The notes: a model not told the origin generated them from the sequence alone. Shown: positions 44,596-54,120, numbered from the stretch's first letter. The stretch is 64,000 bases of DNA from Draconibacterium sp. (GCA_011620585.1 WOYV01000070.1:1-64000), one strand, 5' to 3'. Numbers and translations: made by a program.

Positions 44596-44659
44596 ACTTG
44601 TTTGCTTTTTTCGTTGAAAATTGCAGCACGGCTTTAATTTCTGTTTTTCAAATATTTAC

Positions 44660-45034
44660 CTATTTCGAAAAGATCATTTTAATAGCCATCAATATCATTA
44701 GTACTCCAAATAAGCGACGTAGGGTGCGATCGGAAATATTTATGGAGAAATGCGAGCCCAGGTAAGCCCCCACCACAAAGGTGAGCGAGAGTACCAGTGC
44801 AATTTTCCAGTTTACAAAGCCTTCCTTGTAATAGTTCCAGGCAGCCAGGATTCCCACAGGGGGCAACATAAAAGCAAGGCTGGTCCCCTGGGCTTCGTGT
44901 TGCGACAAACCGATAATAAATACCAGGGCCGGAATAACAATAATGGCTCCCCCAATTCCAAAAACACCCGAAAGCAACCCCGAGATCAGTCCGATCAGGA
45001 TAAGTATGATTAGTTGTGTTGCCGTCATCTTCAT
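44660..45034 (-). CDS. Half-size TauE/SafE-family membrane protein
   Basis: 124 residues; full TauE/SafE transporters have about 240-260. The single repeat is complete: ISGLLSGVFGIGGAIIVIPALV with the GxxSGxxGxGGG-like motif, then QGTSLAFMLPPVGILAAW, and four membrane segments in total. It may work as a dimer of half-transporters. It starts 11 bases after the response regulator stop and so belongs to the HK-RR operon. Substrate unknown; TauE/SafE members are proposed exporters of sulfur or organic anions. Confidence 0.75.
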   Translation of the reverse strand: MKMTATQLIILILIGLISGLLSGVFGIGGAIIVIPALVFIIGLSQHEAQGTSLAFMLPPVGILAAWNYYKEGFVNWKIALVLSLTFVVGAYLGSHFSINISDRTLRRLFGVLMILMAIKMIFSK

Positions 45035-45045
45035 TCGTTTAATAT

Positions 45046-45756
45046 TTATTTTCCTTCTGATCTTACTGAAAACCGAAATCCAACACCATGTAGGTTTGTA
45101 ATCTTTATTCCGCTGTCGTCTTTTAAGTATTTTCGCAGGCGCGAAATAAAAACATCAAGGCTGCGCCCAAGAAAATAATCGTTGGAGCCCCAAACTTTTT
45201 CAAGGATTTCATTGCGACTAAGCACACGATTCGGATGTTCAGCAAAAAAACGCAACAGTTCTGCTTCTTTCAAAGTCAGACTTCGCTGGTTTCCATCGAA
45301 ACTAAGTGATAATTCTTCAGGATGAAAAATGAATCGTCCAATATGCATGCTCCCTCGTTCAACTTGTTCGGCAGGTTGCGCCTGGCTTCGTCGGAGAAAA
45401 ATTTTAATCTTTAGCAGGAGTTCTTCCATACTGAACGGTTTCGGTATGTAATCGTCGCCGCCAATGGTTAATCCTTTTATTTTATCTTCAGTCATGCTGC
45501 GGGCTGTCAGAAAAATGATCGGCACCTGGTTGTTTGATCTTCTGATCTTTTCAGCCACATGGAATCCGTCAATTTTAGGGAGCATTACGTCTAAAATTAT
45601 CAGATCGAAACTCGATTTGCTAAAAAGACGGAGCGCTACTTCGCCATCTTCGGCGGCAGCCACTTCATAATTATTTTCTTCGAGGTTGTCTTTCACAATA
45701 AAACGGAGTGCATCGTCGTCTTCAACCAACAGAATTTTATGCGTAAAATCTTTCAT
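45046..45756 (-). CDS. OmpR-family response regulator
   Basis: 236 residues. Receiver domain 1-120 with phosphoacceptor D56 (DLIILDVMLPK), acidic pocket E12-D13-D14-D15 and K108-region IPKPF; OmpR-type winged helix about 135-230 (LTLKEAELLRFFAEHPNRVLSRNEILEKVWG). It binds DNA after phosphorylation by the kinase encoded just upstream, whose stop overlaps its start by one base (TAATG). Confidence 0.92.
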   Translation of the reverse strand: MKDFTHKILLVEDDDALRFIVKDNLEENNYEVAAAEDGEVALRLFSKSSFDLIILDVMLPKIDGFHVAEKIRRSNNQVPIIFLTARSMTEDKIKGLTIGGDDYIPKPFSMEELLLKIKIFLRRSQAQPAEQVERGSMHIGRFIFHPEELSLSFDGNQRSLTLKEAELLRFFAEHPNRVLSRNEILEKVWGSNDYFLGRSLDVFISRLRKYLKDDSGIKITNLHGVGFRFSVRSEGK

Positions 45757-47021
45757 TATTCAGGTATGTAAAGTGTAAAAATACTTCCTCCCGGGGGATT
45801 ATCCATCACCTTTATTTTCCAGTTGTGTGCTTTTACAATTTTGTAAACGTAATCGAGGCCGAGTCCAAACCCTTTTACATTGTGGACATTTCCGGTAGGT
45901 ACACGGTAGAATTTCTTGAATATTTTTTTACGGTACTCGCGCGGGATCCCAATTCCGTTATCGTTAAGGCTCAGGTGCAGGGTATTTTTATGTTTCGTTA
46001 ATTTGATTTGGATATGAGGTTTTTGCTCGCAATATTTTACGGCATTTTCCAGAATATTGATGAGCAGGTTCGAAAAATGAAATTTGTCAGCGTCGATTTG
46101 TGGGGTCAGGTTCTGAAAGTCGATTTCAAGAGTCGCTTTTTGCCCGTTGCCGCTATGTTTAAAACTGTTACAGGTTTCGGTAAGGAACTCATACAGGTCG
46201 ATCTTTTCTTTCTTCAGGAAAATCCTGTTTTTTTCGAGTGATGCAAGGTTCAGCACTTTCTCCACATTTTTTGATAGCCGTGAATTCTGATCCTGGATAA
46301 TTTGAGCGTATTCAAATAATCGTTTTGGATTCTTCAGGATTTTTTCGTCGTTGATTATTTTTGCTGACAGCGCAATAGAAGAGATCGGGGTTTTTAATTC
46401 GTGGGTCAGGTTATTGATGAAGTTTTTCTGAACTTCGGAAAGCTGCCGCTGGCGAATAATTACCGAAAGTGTGTAGCCAAAAAAGAAAAGCACCAAAACC
46501 AACAAACCGGTAAGGAAATACCACATCGAAAGTTTGGAATTAAAATAGGCCGACTGATCGGGAAAATGAACGGCAAAATAATTGGCATACGCTTCGTTGA
46601 CAGGAAAATTAAAGGCGGACGGTTTTTCTTCATCGCTGGAAGTAATAAGTGTTCCCTGTTCCATTTGTTCTTCTTGCGGATTAAAGATCGCGTATTCGAA
46701 ACTGTAATAAATATCGTGTTTTTTTAGCTGTTCAATGAGGTTGTTTCTCAGTAAGTCTTCATCAATAGCAACGCCAACGTTAACCAGGTAACTGTTCTCC
46801 GCAATAATCTCGACAGGGGTAATGTTATCAAAATTTGCCGTAGTCCCGGTGGCCAGCATAATTTGCCAGGCTACTTCTTTTAAAGCCACACTGGCGCTTT
46901 CAGTAAACTGGTTCTCAGATAACCGGTACGAATAGCGGATAAAGGCAAACTGAATCAGGAAAACTCCGATAATCGAGATCGTTGCCAACAGAATGATATA
47001 TTTCAGCGCTTTACTTTTCAT
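45756..47021 (-). CDS. Sensor histidine kinase
   Basis: 421 residues from ATG 47021. Two membrane segments (about 6-28 and 163-188) enclose a roughly 130-residue periplasmic sensor domain without recognised family. HisKA with H207 in NLTHELKTPI, and HATPase with NILENAVKY (N box), DNGIGIP (G1) and GFGLGLDYV (G2). It phosphorylates the adjacent regulator. The signal is unknown. First gene of HK-RR-TauE. Confidence 0.9.
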   Translation of the reverse strand: MKSKALKYIILLATISIIGVFLIQFAFIRYSYRLSENQFTESASVALKEVAWQIMLATGTTANFDNITPVEIIAENSYLVNVGVAIDEDLLRNNLIEQLKKHDIYYSFEYAIFNPQEEQMEQGTLITSSDEEKPSAFNFPVNEAYANYFAVHFPDQSAYFNSKLSMWYFLTGLLVLVLFFFGYTLSVIIRQRQLSEVQKNFINNLTHELKTPISSIALSAKIINDEKILKNPKRLFEYAQIIQDQNSRLSKNVEKVLNLASLEKNRIFLKKEKIDLYEFLTETCNSFKHSGNGQKATLEIDFQNLTPQIDADKFHFSNLLINILENAVKYCEQKPHIQIKLTKHKNTLHLSLNDNGIGIPREYRKKIFKKFYRVPTGNVHNVKGFGLGLDYVYKIVKAHNWKIKVMDNPPGGSIFTLYIPE

Positions 47022-47188
47022 GATTAACGACACAGCGGACAATACGAAACTACCTATTTTTCACCCAGGTTCAACCCCTTAACAACTCATTAACAAAATA
47101 TTGAGGTTGATTAACACGTATTCTCGCCTTGCATGTATACATTTGTTTCGTTTAAATAGATAATGCCTACAAATTTAAAATATTTATT

Positions 47189-48283
47189 ATGAAACGAATT
47201 CTACAATTATTCATGGTTCTTGCCCTCGTTTTAGCAGTTAACGCTACAATGGGACAGGGTCAAGCCAAAATTGTTTTTGACGAAATGGTTCACGATTTCG
47301 GAGCTTTTAAAGAAGCCGACGGGGTTCAGACAACCACATTCACATTTACAAACTCAGGCACTGAGCCACTTGTTCTTTCTAATGTTCGTGCTTCTTGCGG
47401 ATGCACAACTCCGAAATGGACCCGCGAACCCGTTGCTCCCGGCGCCAAAGGTTCAATCGAAGTAAGTTACAATCCCAAAAATCGTCCGGGTTCTTTCAAC
47501 AAATCAGTTACCATTACGTCGAATGCCGAAAATCCAACTGTGGTTTTGCGGATTACCGGTCAGGTTGACCAACGCGAAAAAACGCTTGCCGAACAATATC
47601 CTAGGACCATTGGTCCACTACGTGCCAAATCGAACTACATTTCGTTTGCCAAACTTACCATGGGACAGGTTGATACAAAAGAGCTGGAACTGATTAACGA
47701 TACCGACAAACCGGTTGAAGTTGGTTTCCGCACCGTTCCAAAACATCTTACTGCCAAAGTTGAGCCTTCAACCATTCCTGCACATGGAAGTGGGAAACTG
47801 ATTGTTACTTACACTACCAAAGAAGCCGAGAGCTATGGTTTTGCATCACACCGTATTTATCTTTCGCTTGACGGGAGCAACGACTATAAAAACTCGATTG
47901 GGGTTAGCGCTACTGTCGAAGAAGATTTCTCGAACCTGACTCCTGAACAATTGGCAGCTGCGCCGGTTGCTTCTTTTGAACCCACTACTTTCGATTTTGG
48001 GGATATGAAACAAGGCGAGAAAAAATCGCATACTTTCCAGCTTACCAACGCTGGTAAAACTGATTTGGTAATTCGCCGGGTTCGTTCTTCTTGCGGATGT
48101 ACTGCTGTTGCCCCATCGAAAAACGTAATTGCTCCGGGCGAAACTGCGCCGATCAACGTTACTTTCGATTCAAGGGGTAAAAGAGGCCGTCAGAGTAAAT
48201 CAATCACTGTGATCACAAACGATCCAAAGAATCCAACTGCTACCCTGCGTATTTCAAGCAACGTGGTGACTCCCGAAAGTTAA
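47189..48283 (+). CDS. Exported protein with two DUF1573 domains
   Basis: 364 residues. Signal peptide 1-23 (ends ATMGQG). Two DUF1573 repeats: about 30-130 (VFDEMVHDFGAFKEADGVQTTTFTFTNSGTEPL, NVRASCGCTTPKW) and about 260-360 (TFDFGDMKQGEKKSHTFQLTNAGKTDLVI, RVRSSCGCTAVAP). A central Ig-like domain lies between them. The paired SCGCT motifs are typical and could bind metal. The domains resemble the ASPM/MSP-type Ig fold; function unknown. TACATTTG at 47138-47145 is a good -7 box. Confidence 0.88.
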   Translation: MKRILQLFMVLALVLAVNATMGQGQAKIVFDEMVHDFGAFKEADGVQTTTFTFTNSGTEPLVLSNVRASCGCTTPKWTREPVAPGAKGSIEVSYNPKNRPGSFNKSVTITSNAENPTVVLRITGQVDQREKTLAEQYPRTIGPLRAKSNYISFAKLTMGQVDTKELELINDTDKPVEVGFRTVPKHLTAKVEPSTIPAHGSGKLIVTYTTKEAESYGFASHRIYLSLDGSNDYKNSIGVSATVEEDFSNLTPEQLAAAPVASFEPTTFDFGDMKQGEKKSHTFQLTNAGKTDLVIRRVRSSCGCTAVAPSKNVIAPGETAPINVTFDSRGKRGRQSKSITVITNDPKNPTATLRISSNVVTPES

Positions 48284-48308
48284 GAGGATTTAATGTCAAA
48301 ATAATACA

Positions 48309-48348
48309 GGAAGGTGTTACCGGGTAACCGGTGGCGCCTTCTTTTTTT
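48309..48348 (+). terminator. Terminator after the DUF1573 gene
   Basis: GAAGGTG (48310-48316) pairs with CGCCTTC (48335-48341) with one G-U, enclosing an inner ACCGGGTAACCGGT dyad, followed by seven T. Confidence 0.75.
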
Positions 48349-48406
48349 GTGCATAACCAAAGTGTATTTTTTATTTGTCGTATTTTTGGGTTCATAAAAT
48401 ATCCTG

Positions 48407-49522
48407 ATGAACAAAAAAGAAACAAAGCATCATATCGAGAATGATCCTGAATTTAAAAGCTTAAACGTAAATGCCGGTGTGGAGCAACCGGAAGTTGTGA
48501 ACGACGAGTCGGTGAAGCGCTTTTTAATGAAGCGCCGAGAAGTGCTCGCCCCCGAAATTTATGTTGAAGGAATTTTACGGGGCGACATTCCTCTTCTGAG
48601 TAAAGCGGTAACCCTTGTTGAAAGTTCGAAAAAGGAACACCAGCAAGTGGCACAGGAAATTATAAAACTTTGTTTGCCACACAGCGGAAAATCTATTCGG
48701 GTGGGTATTACCGGGGTGCCGGGTGTAGGAAAAAGTACCTTTATCGAGGCGATGGGAAGTTACATCACAACAAAAGGTGGAAAACTCGCGGTGCTTGCAA
48801 TTGATCCGAGTAGCGAACGATCGAAGGGGAGTATTCTTGGGGATAAAACCCGTATGGAAGAATTGGCCGGAGATAAAAATGCTTACATCCGCCCAAGTCC
48901 TTCGGCAGGTTCGCTGGGAGGCGTGGCACGTAAAACACGCGAAACAATTATTCTTTGCGAAGCTGCAGGGTTCGATCATGTTTTTATCGAAACAGTGGGA
49001 GTAGGGCAAAGCGAGACCGCTGTTCATTCGATGACCGATTTCTTTCTTTTGCTAATGCTGGCAGGCGCCGGCGACGAACTCCAGGGAATAAAACGCGGAA
49101 TCATGGAAATGGCCGATTTGATCGCCATTAACAAGGCTGACGGAAACAACATCGACAGGGCAGAGATGGCACGTGTTCAATATAAAAATGCCATTCATTT
49201 ATTTCCGAAAAAAGACTCAGGCTGGGATCCAGGTGTGCTTACCTGTTCAGCATATAATAAAACCGGAATAGAACCTATTTGGCTACAAATAGAAAAATAT
49301 TGTGCAGAAACAAGTAATAATGGTTACTTTAATTCGAACCGAAAAAGACAGGCCATTTACTGGATGCACGAAACCATTGAGGAACAGCTGAGAAAGAGCT
49401 TTTACGATAACATGGAAATAAAGGGAAAACTTCAGCAAATGGAAGAACTGGTGAAGCAAGACTCCATCAGTTCGTTTGTGGCAGCCGGCGAACTGTTTAA
49501 CTTGTATTCAAGGATCAGGTAA
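48407..49522 (+). CDS. meaB: Methylmalonyl-CoA mutase-associated GTPase MeaB
   Basis: 371 residues. P-loop GVPGVGKSTFIE, IDPSSERSKGSILGDKTRM and ETVGVGQSE are the G3E-family MeaB signature, and NKADG is the guanine-specificity motif. MeaB loads and protects the B12 cofactor of methylmalonyl-CoA mutase. The mutase genes are not in the window. TATTTTTG at 48381-48388 is a likely -7 box. A 48-residue N-terminal extension precedes the conserved part. Confidence 0.92.
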   Translation: MNKKETKHHIENDPEFKSLNVNAGVEQPEVVNDESVKRFLMKRREVLAPEIYVEGILRGDIPLLSKAVTLVESSKKEHQQVAQEIIKLCLPHSGKSIRVGITGVPGVGKSTFIEAMGSYITTKGGKLAVLAIDPSSERSKGSILGDKTRMEELAGDKNAYIRPSPSAGSLGGVARKTRETIILCEAAGFDHVFIETVGVGQSETAVHSMTDFFLLLMLAGAGDELQGIKRGIMEMADLIAINKADGNNIDRAEMARVQYKNAIHLFPKKDSGWDPGVLTCSAYNKTGIEPIWLQIEKYCAETSNNGYFNSNRKRQAIYWMHETIEEQLRKSFYDNMEIKGKLQQMEELVKQDSISSFVAAGELFNLYSRIR

Positions 49523-49638
49523 GTACCTGATTGTACAGGACAATGATTTCTTGTAAAAGCTTTAACTTTGCAAAACCTTTCGTGAAGAGAGCTGTTATTA
49601 TTAACCAAAAAAGTGATCAAAAAATCAAAATAATAAAG

Positions 49639-51030
49639 ATGAATTACGATGTTATAGTTATTGGTAGTGGCCCCGGTGGTTATGTAACAGCCATCCGTGC
49701 CGCCCAACTGGGATTAAAAGTTGCAGTAGTTGAAAAAGAAAACCTTGGAGGAATCTGTCTCAACTGGGGTTGTATTCCAACAAAATCGCTGTTGAAAAGT
49801 GCCCAGGCATTCGAATATGCAGTCCACGCTGCCGATTATGGAGTGTCTGTTTCAGGCGAAGTAAAACCCGATTTCGCTGCCATGGTAAAACGCAGCCGTG
49901 ATGTTGCTGATGGCATGAGCAAGGGAATCCAATTCCTGTTTAAAAAGAATAAAGTGGAATCGATTTTTGGTTTTGGTAAACTCTCGGGCACAAATACAGT
50001 GGAAGTAACTGATGAAGCCGGTAAGAAAACCTCTTATTCAGCAAAACACATCATTCTGGCAACCGGGGCCCGTTCACGCGAACTGCCAAACCTGCCACAG
50101 GATGGCCAGAAAATTATTGGATACCGTAAGGCATTATCGCTTGACAAACAGCCCGAAAGTATGGTGGTTGTTGGTTCGGGAGCGATAGGCAGCGAGTTTG
50201 CTTATTTCTATCACACTATTGGCACAAAGGTTACTTTGGTAGAATTTATGCCAACGCTGGTACCCAACGAAGACGAAGAAGTGGCAAAACAACTCGAACG
50301 CAATTTCAAAAAATCGAAGATGACTGTGATGGTAGGTTCTTCAGTTGAAAGTGTAGATACTTCTGGCGATAAATGTAAAGTAACCATCAAAACCAAAAAA
50401 GGACAGGAAGTTGTGGAAGCCGACATTGTTCTTTCAGCAGTTGGTATTGCCCCGAATACAGAAGGAATTGGTTTGGAAGTTATGGGTGTTGTAACCGAAA
50501 ATGGACGTGTAAAAGTAGATGAGTTCTATAGAACCAATGTGGAAGGCGTTTATGCGATTGGCGACATTGTTGCCGGCCCGGCACTTGCGCATGTAGCGTC
50601 AGCCGAAGGTATTGTATGTATTGAAAAAATAGCAGGATTAAATCCGGCACCGGTTGATTACGGTAATATCCCGGGTTGTACTTATACCAGCCCTGAAGTT
50701 TCGTCGGTTGGACTTACCGAAGCAAAGGCGAAGGAAGCCGGCTACGAAATAAAAGTGGGTAAATTTCCATACTCGGCCAGTGGTAAAGCAAGTGCAGCCG
50801 GACAAAAGGACGGTTTTGTTAAACTGATTTTCGATGCTAAATACGGCGAGTTACTCGGTGCACATATGATTGGCGGAAACGTTACTGAAATGATCGCTGA
50901 ACTGGTGGTCGCCAAAAAACTGGAGATTACCGGTCACGAATTGATGAAAACCATACACCCGCACCCAACCATGAGCGAGGCGGTGATGGAAGCTGCTGCT
51001 GCAGCCTACGACGAAGTTATACATATCTAA
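49639..51030 (+). CDS. lpdA: Dihydrolipoyl dehydrogenase
   Basis: 463 residues from ATG 49639, directly before MNYDVIVIGSGPGG; a longer reading from 49531 lacks family resemblance. FAD site GSGPGGY, redox disulfide GGICLNWGCIP, NAD site VVGSGAIGSEFA, and the C-terminal interface HPHPTMSEA with its catalytic His-Glu. It reoxidises lipoyl groups of 2-oxoacid dehydrogenase or glycine-cleavage complexes; no E1/E2 genes adjoin. TAACTTTG at 49563 is a possible -7 box. Confidence 0.95.
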   Translation: MNYDVIVIGSGPGGYVTAIRAAQLGLKVAVVEKENLGGICLNWGCIPTKSLLKSAQAFEYAVHAADYGVSVSGEVKPDFAAMVKRSRDVADGMSKGIQFLFKKNKVESIFGFGKLSGTNTVEVTDEAGKKTSYSAKHIILATGARSRELPNLPQDGQKIIGYRKALSLDKQPESMVVVGSGAIGSEFAYFYHTIGTKVTLVEFMPTLVPNEDEEVAKQLERNFKKSKMTVMVGSSVESVDTSGDKCKVTIKTKKGQEVVEADIVLSAVGIAPNTEGIGLEVMGVVTENGRVKVDEFYRTNVEGVYAIGDIVAGPALAHVASAEGIVCIEKIAGLNPAPVDYGNIPGCTYTSPEVSSVGLTEAKAKEAGYEIKVGKFPYSASGKASAAGQKDGFVKLIFDAKYGELLGAHMIGGNVTEMIAELVVAKKLEITGHELMKTIHPHPTMSEAVMEAAAAAYDEVIHI

Positions 51031-51052
51031 GATATACATATTCAAATATTTA

Positions 51053-51080
51053 AACCCGAGGTTCCCGCTTCGGGTTTTTT
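51053..51080 (+). terminator. Terminator of lpdA
   Basis: AACCCGA (51053-51059) pairs with TCGGGTT (51070-51076), then TTTT. It is 23 bases past the stop. Confidence 0.7.
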
Positions 51081-51151
51081 AGCGTTATTTTTGAATATTG
51101 TACGCATTTGTTCAAAAGGTTCGCAATTAACTGTTAATCAGGATGGAATGT

Positions 51152-51181
51152 TTTGTCATATTATAATTAGTTTTATATTTG
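51152..51181 (+). promoter_or_regulatory. Promoter of the FadL-family gene
   Basis: TTTG (51152-51155), 18 bases, TATATTTG (51174-51181), matching the Bacteroidota -33/-7 pattern. The ATG at 51273 leaves a leader of about 85 bases. Confidence 0.6.
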
Positions 51182-51272
51182 CTCCTCATAATCAGCTACA
51201 GGAATCGAAAATTTCCCATTTTTTATAGTAAATACATGAGGGTAAATTTCAAAAAAAACTAAATCAATTGTA

Positions 51273-52901
51273 ATGAAAAAAACTGTATTGTCAGTAGCAT
51301 TTATTATGCTGCTTCAGCTTGCTTTTGCAGGTGGTATTTTAACCAACTACAACCAAAGCGCCCAGTATATCCGAATGATGTCCCGAAATGCATCATTAGA
51401 TGTTGACGCTGTTTTTTATAATCCGGCAGGTTTGGTAAAATTGGAAAATGGCTGGCATTTTTCTTTCTCCACTCAAACTATTTTGCAAGACCGTAACATC
51501 GAATCAAGTTTTCCATTACTAAACTCTCAGGATTACGAGGGTACAACTTTTATCCCTGTTTTTCCTGATTTTTATGGCGTTTATAAAAAGGACAAATGGG
51601 CGTTCTCGATCGTAGTTGCACCTGTTGCCGGTGGTGGAACCTCTGAATTTAAAACGGGTTTGTCTGCTTTTGAAATTCCGATATCGCAAACAAAAACATT
51701 GCTGTCAGCGCTTGGCGTAATGGATTATGATGTCGATCTGTATTTTAAAGGAAATTCGGTTTACTGGGGCATCCAGTTAGGTGCTACTTATGCAATAAAT
51801 GATAAGGTTTCAGTTTATGGTGGCGTAAGATGGATTCCTGCCAAAAACGTTTACGAAGGATATATCAAAAACATCCAATTACAGGTTGGCGGAAATATGG
51901 TTCCTGCAGTTGGATTCTTAACAGGGGTTTCAGCGGATATGCAAGCGCTTGCAGATATGCCAACAACCTTAAGTCCTTACCTGGCTACGGCAGGCAGTTA
52001 TACTTTGGCACAATTGGAAGGAGCCGGACAGATCAACGCAGCTATGAAAACGGGTATTGAAACGGGCTTACAACTGATGGGGCTGCCACAGGGAACCATT
52101 GATGCAATGACCTTAAATCAGATAAATGGTGCTTACGTAGCGGCCCAGCCAGGGTTTCAAAGCCAGGCAGCTCAACTTGCCGGTTCAGCTGCTATGATGG
52201 GCGATAAAAGGGTGGATACCGAACAAACCGGAAATGGTTTTATTCCGATTGTCGGGATCAACTATTCTCCAAATGATGACTGGAATTTTGCCTTAAAATA
52301 TGAAATGAAGACCTTCCTGACATTGGATAATAAACCAAATGCAGATAACAATTACGATCTTTGGGGAAGCAAAGTTAACAGCGATATTCCTGCCATATTT
52401 GCGGCTGGTATTGGCTATTCAGGGTTAGACTGGCTCGAAGCTCAGCTTTCTTACAATTTATATTTTGATAAAGGTGTTGATTATGGAAATAATGTAAACG
52501 ATGTTGCTGTTTGGGGAAGTGTAGATCCTGAAAAAATACAACATCGTGATATTGATAATAATTATTATGAATTGGCGTTGGGACTTCAGTTTAATGTTTC
52601 GGATAATTTTGCATTCAGTGCAGGCGCCCTTCGCTCAAAAACCGGGGTTACAGCCAGCTATCAGAATGATTTAAGTTATAGTAACTCGTCCTATACTTTA
52701 GGCGGTGGAATTATGTGGAAGATTACCGATAAGCTTACCCTGGATTTAGGAGTCTCGAACACGAATTATGAGGATGATAAGATAACCTTTGAATATCCCG
52801 GATATCCTGACGAGAGTGGGGCTGCTATAACAAGTTATCAGAATAACTATGGTAAAACCACTCTGAATTTAGCTGCCGGGCTTACCTTTAGCATTTTTTA
52901 A
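51273..52901 (+). CDS. OmpP1/FadL/TodX-family outer-membrane transporter
   Basis: 542 residues. Signal peptide 1-19 (ends LAFAG), then the FadL N-terminal hatch pattern (QSAQYIRMMSRNASLDVDAVFYNPAGLVKLENGW) in which the NPAG motif is diagnostic. The rest is a beta-barrel ending with an aromatic IF. An inserted segment at about 210-310 (ADMQALADMPTTLSPYLATAGSYTLAQLEGAG...) is helical and larger than in E. coli FadL. It lets hydrophobic compounds, such as fatty acids, pass laterally into the outer membrane. Monocistronic, with its own promoter and terminator. Confidence 0.9.
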   Translation: MKKTVLSVAFIMLLQLAFAGGILTNYNQSAQYIRMMSRNASLDVDAVFYNPAGLVKLENGWHFSFSTQTILQDRNIESSFPLLNSQDYEGTTFIPVFPDFYGVYKKDKWAFSIVVAPVAGGGTSEFKTGLSAFEIPISQTKTLLSALGVMDYDVDLYFKGNSVYWGIQLGATYAINDKVSVYGGVRWIPAKNVYEGYIKNIQLQVGGNMVPAVGFLTGVSADMQALADMPTTLSPYLATAGSYTLAQLEGAGQINAAMKTGIETGLQLMGLPQGTIDAMTLNQINGAYVAAQPGFQSQAAQLAGSAAMMGDKRVDTEQTGNGFIPIVGINYSPNDDWNFALKYEMKTFLTLDNKPNADNNYDLWGSKVNSDIPAIFAAGIGYSGLDWLEAQLSYNLYFDKGVDYGNNVNDVAVWGSVDPEKIQHRDIDNNYYELALGLQFNVSDNFAFSAGALRSKTGVTASYQNDLSYSNSSYTLGGGIMWKITDKLTLDLGVSNTNYEDDKITFEYPGYPDESGAAITSYQNNYGKTTLNLAAGLTFSIF

Positions 52902-52923
52902 ACCAATAGCAATATACGTTCAT

Positions 52924-52953
52924 AAGGGTGTGGAATTTTCTGCACCCTTTTTT
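52924..52953 (+). terminator. Terminator of the FadL-family gene
   Basis: AAGGGTG (52924-52930) pairs with CACCCTT (52943-52949), followed by TTTTTTA. The T-run touches the last codon of the convergent deformylase gene. Confidence 0.75.
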
Positions 52954-53434
52954 ATACCTTCCAGCGAAACGATTGGCTATCGATTGCCCTTTGCGTAGCC
53001 AGTATTCCATCCAGGTGATCGTATTCGTGTTGTATCAGTTCCGACATTTCGTTTTCGAGAAAGACCTCGTGCAATTGCCAGTTTAAATCGAAGTATGAAA
53101 TCCTGATGTTTCGATGCCGACGGACTTTTACCAGTAAATTTGGGAAACTCATACAATCGTCCCACAATTCAAACATTTCAGCGCTCTTCTCCAATATCTT
53201 TGGATTTATCATTGCCTCGGGCTGCTTAATGAACAGCGCAATTATGCGTTTCCTGATACCAATCTGAGGAGCAGCAATAGCACGCCCAAAACCATATGTT
53301 TTTTGAATGTCGAGGATGCTGTCCCACATGCGTTCAATTTGAGGCATTAACGCTTCCAGTTCGCTTTCCTCAACAGGTATTGAAGTTTTATACAGTTCTG
53401 GGTTGCCCAGTAGTAATATATCCTTTATTGCCAT
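52952..53434 (-). CDS. Peptide deformylase-like protein
   Basis: 160 residues from ATG 53434; a longer frame to 53560 adds residues with no family match. Motif I GFGRAIAAPQIG, motif III QHEYDHLDG (two His metal ligands and catalytic Glu) are intact. Motif II, EGCLS in standard deformylases, reads DDCMSFPN: the metal-ligand Cys is kept but Glu-Gly is changed to Asp-Asp. This is probably a type III or divergent deformylase that may act on other substrates. Another standard def gene is likely elsewhere in the genome. Confidence 0.75.
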   Translation of the reverse strand: MAIKDILLLGNPELYKTSIPVEESELEALMPQIERMWDSILDIQKTYGFGRAIAAPQIGIRKRIIALFIKQPEAMINPKILEKSAEMFELWDDCMSFPNLLVKVRRHRNIRISYFDLNWQLHEVFLENEMSELIQHEYDHLDGILATQRAIDSQSFRWKV

Positions 53435-53513
53435 TTGTAAGGCTTTCTGTAAAAATACAAAAGCTGCTCCCAAAATAATAGAAACAGCTTTTGTATTTAA
53501 TACATTTCGTAAA

Positions 53514-53954
53514 TTATAGCGGGCTGGCTGTGAAATGCGCGCCAATATTGGTTTTAACATTAAATGTCATAGGCGCCTCGTTGGTTGATCCGGAAACTGT
53601 TATCGTTATTTGTTTGGTTGAATACAATTTTGCAGCAACCTGGCTTAACAAAGCATCGCTGATTTCGGGACTGTGCACCAAATTCGAAGTGGTTACATTG
53701 GTAATGGCAGCAATGGTCCCAACTCCTTCAACCGAAATATCAATGGTTTCGATGGTCTGCGTATCCTGGAGTCCGCTAAAAACAATTTCAAGTTCGTTGA
53801 TGTCGACTGATTTCAAAAGATTTAAATATTCGCTGACATCAGGATTATCTTGCAACGACCCGGTATGCGATTCAGAAAAAGAGTAATTCAATGTGGCCGA
53901 TTTTTTTAACGAAGGAGTTGGCGCTTCCACATTTACCGGAATATAGACCGACAT
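53514..53954 (-). CDS. Beta-rich protein without its expected signal peptide
   Basis: 146 residues (MSVYIPVNVEAPTPSLKKSATLNYSF...). It looks like the body of a Bacteroidota exported or lipoprotein beta-sandwich, with DVSEYLNLLKSVDINELEIVFSGL and an Ig-like end. In the same frame 14 more codons (KIKDATTVDFDTT) extend upstream to a TAG, with no start and no signal peptide, so the 5' end is probably lost or frameshifted. Function unknown. No promoter was found. Confidence 0.5.
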   Translation of the reverse strand: MSVYIPVNVEAPTPSLKKSATLNYSFSESHTGSLQDNPDVSEYLNLLKSVDINELEIVFSGLQDTQTIETIDISVEGVGTIAAITNVTTSNLVHSPEISDALLSQVAAKLYSTKQITITVSGSTNEAPMTFNVKTNIGAHFTASPL

Positions 53955-54090
53955 AGTGGTATCAAAATCAACTGTGGTGGCATCTTTAATCTTCTAATTA
54001 TTATTAACATACACAATATAAGACAAAAAGGTACGTAATGAAAATTTATCTCTGAATAGCAACAATTAATTGCTCATTGTTATGCAAATA

Positions 54091-54120
54091 AAAAGGCTGT
54101 TTTAAAATAAACAGCCTTTT
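54091..54120 (-). terminator. Terminator downstream of the 54159-54815 lipoprotein gene
   Basis: AAAAGGCTGTTT (54091-54102) pairs with AAACAGCCTTTT (54109-54120). Symmetrical, so it can act in both directions; the nearest upstream gene is the lipoprotein gene on the minus strand. Confidence 0.75.
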
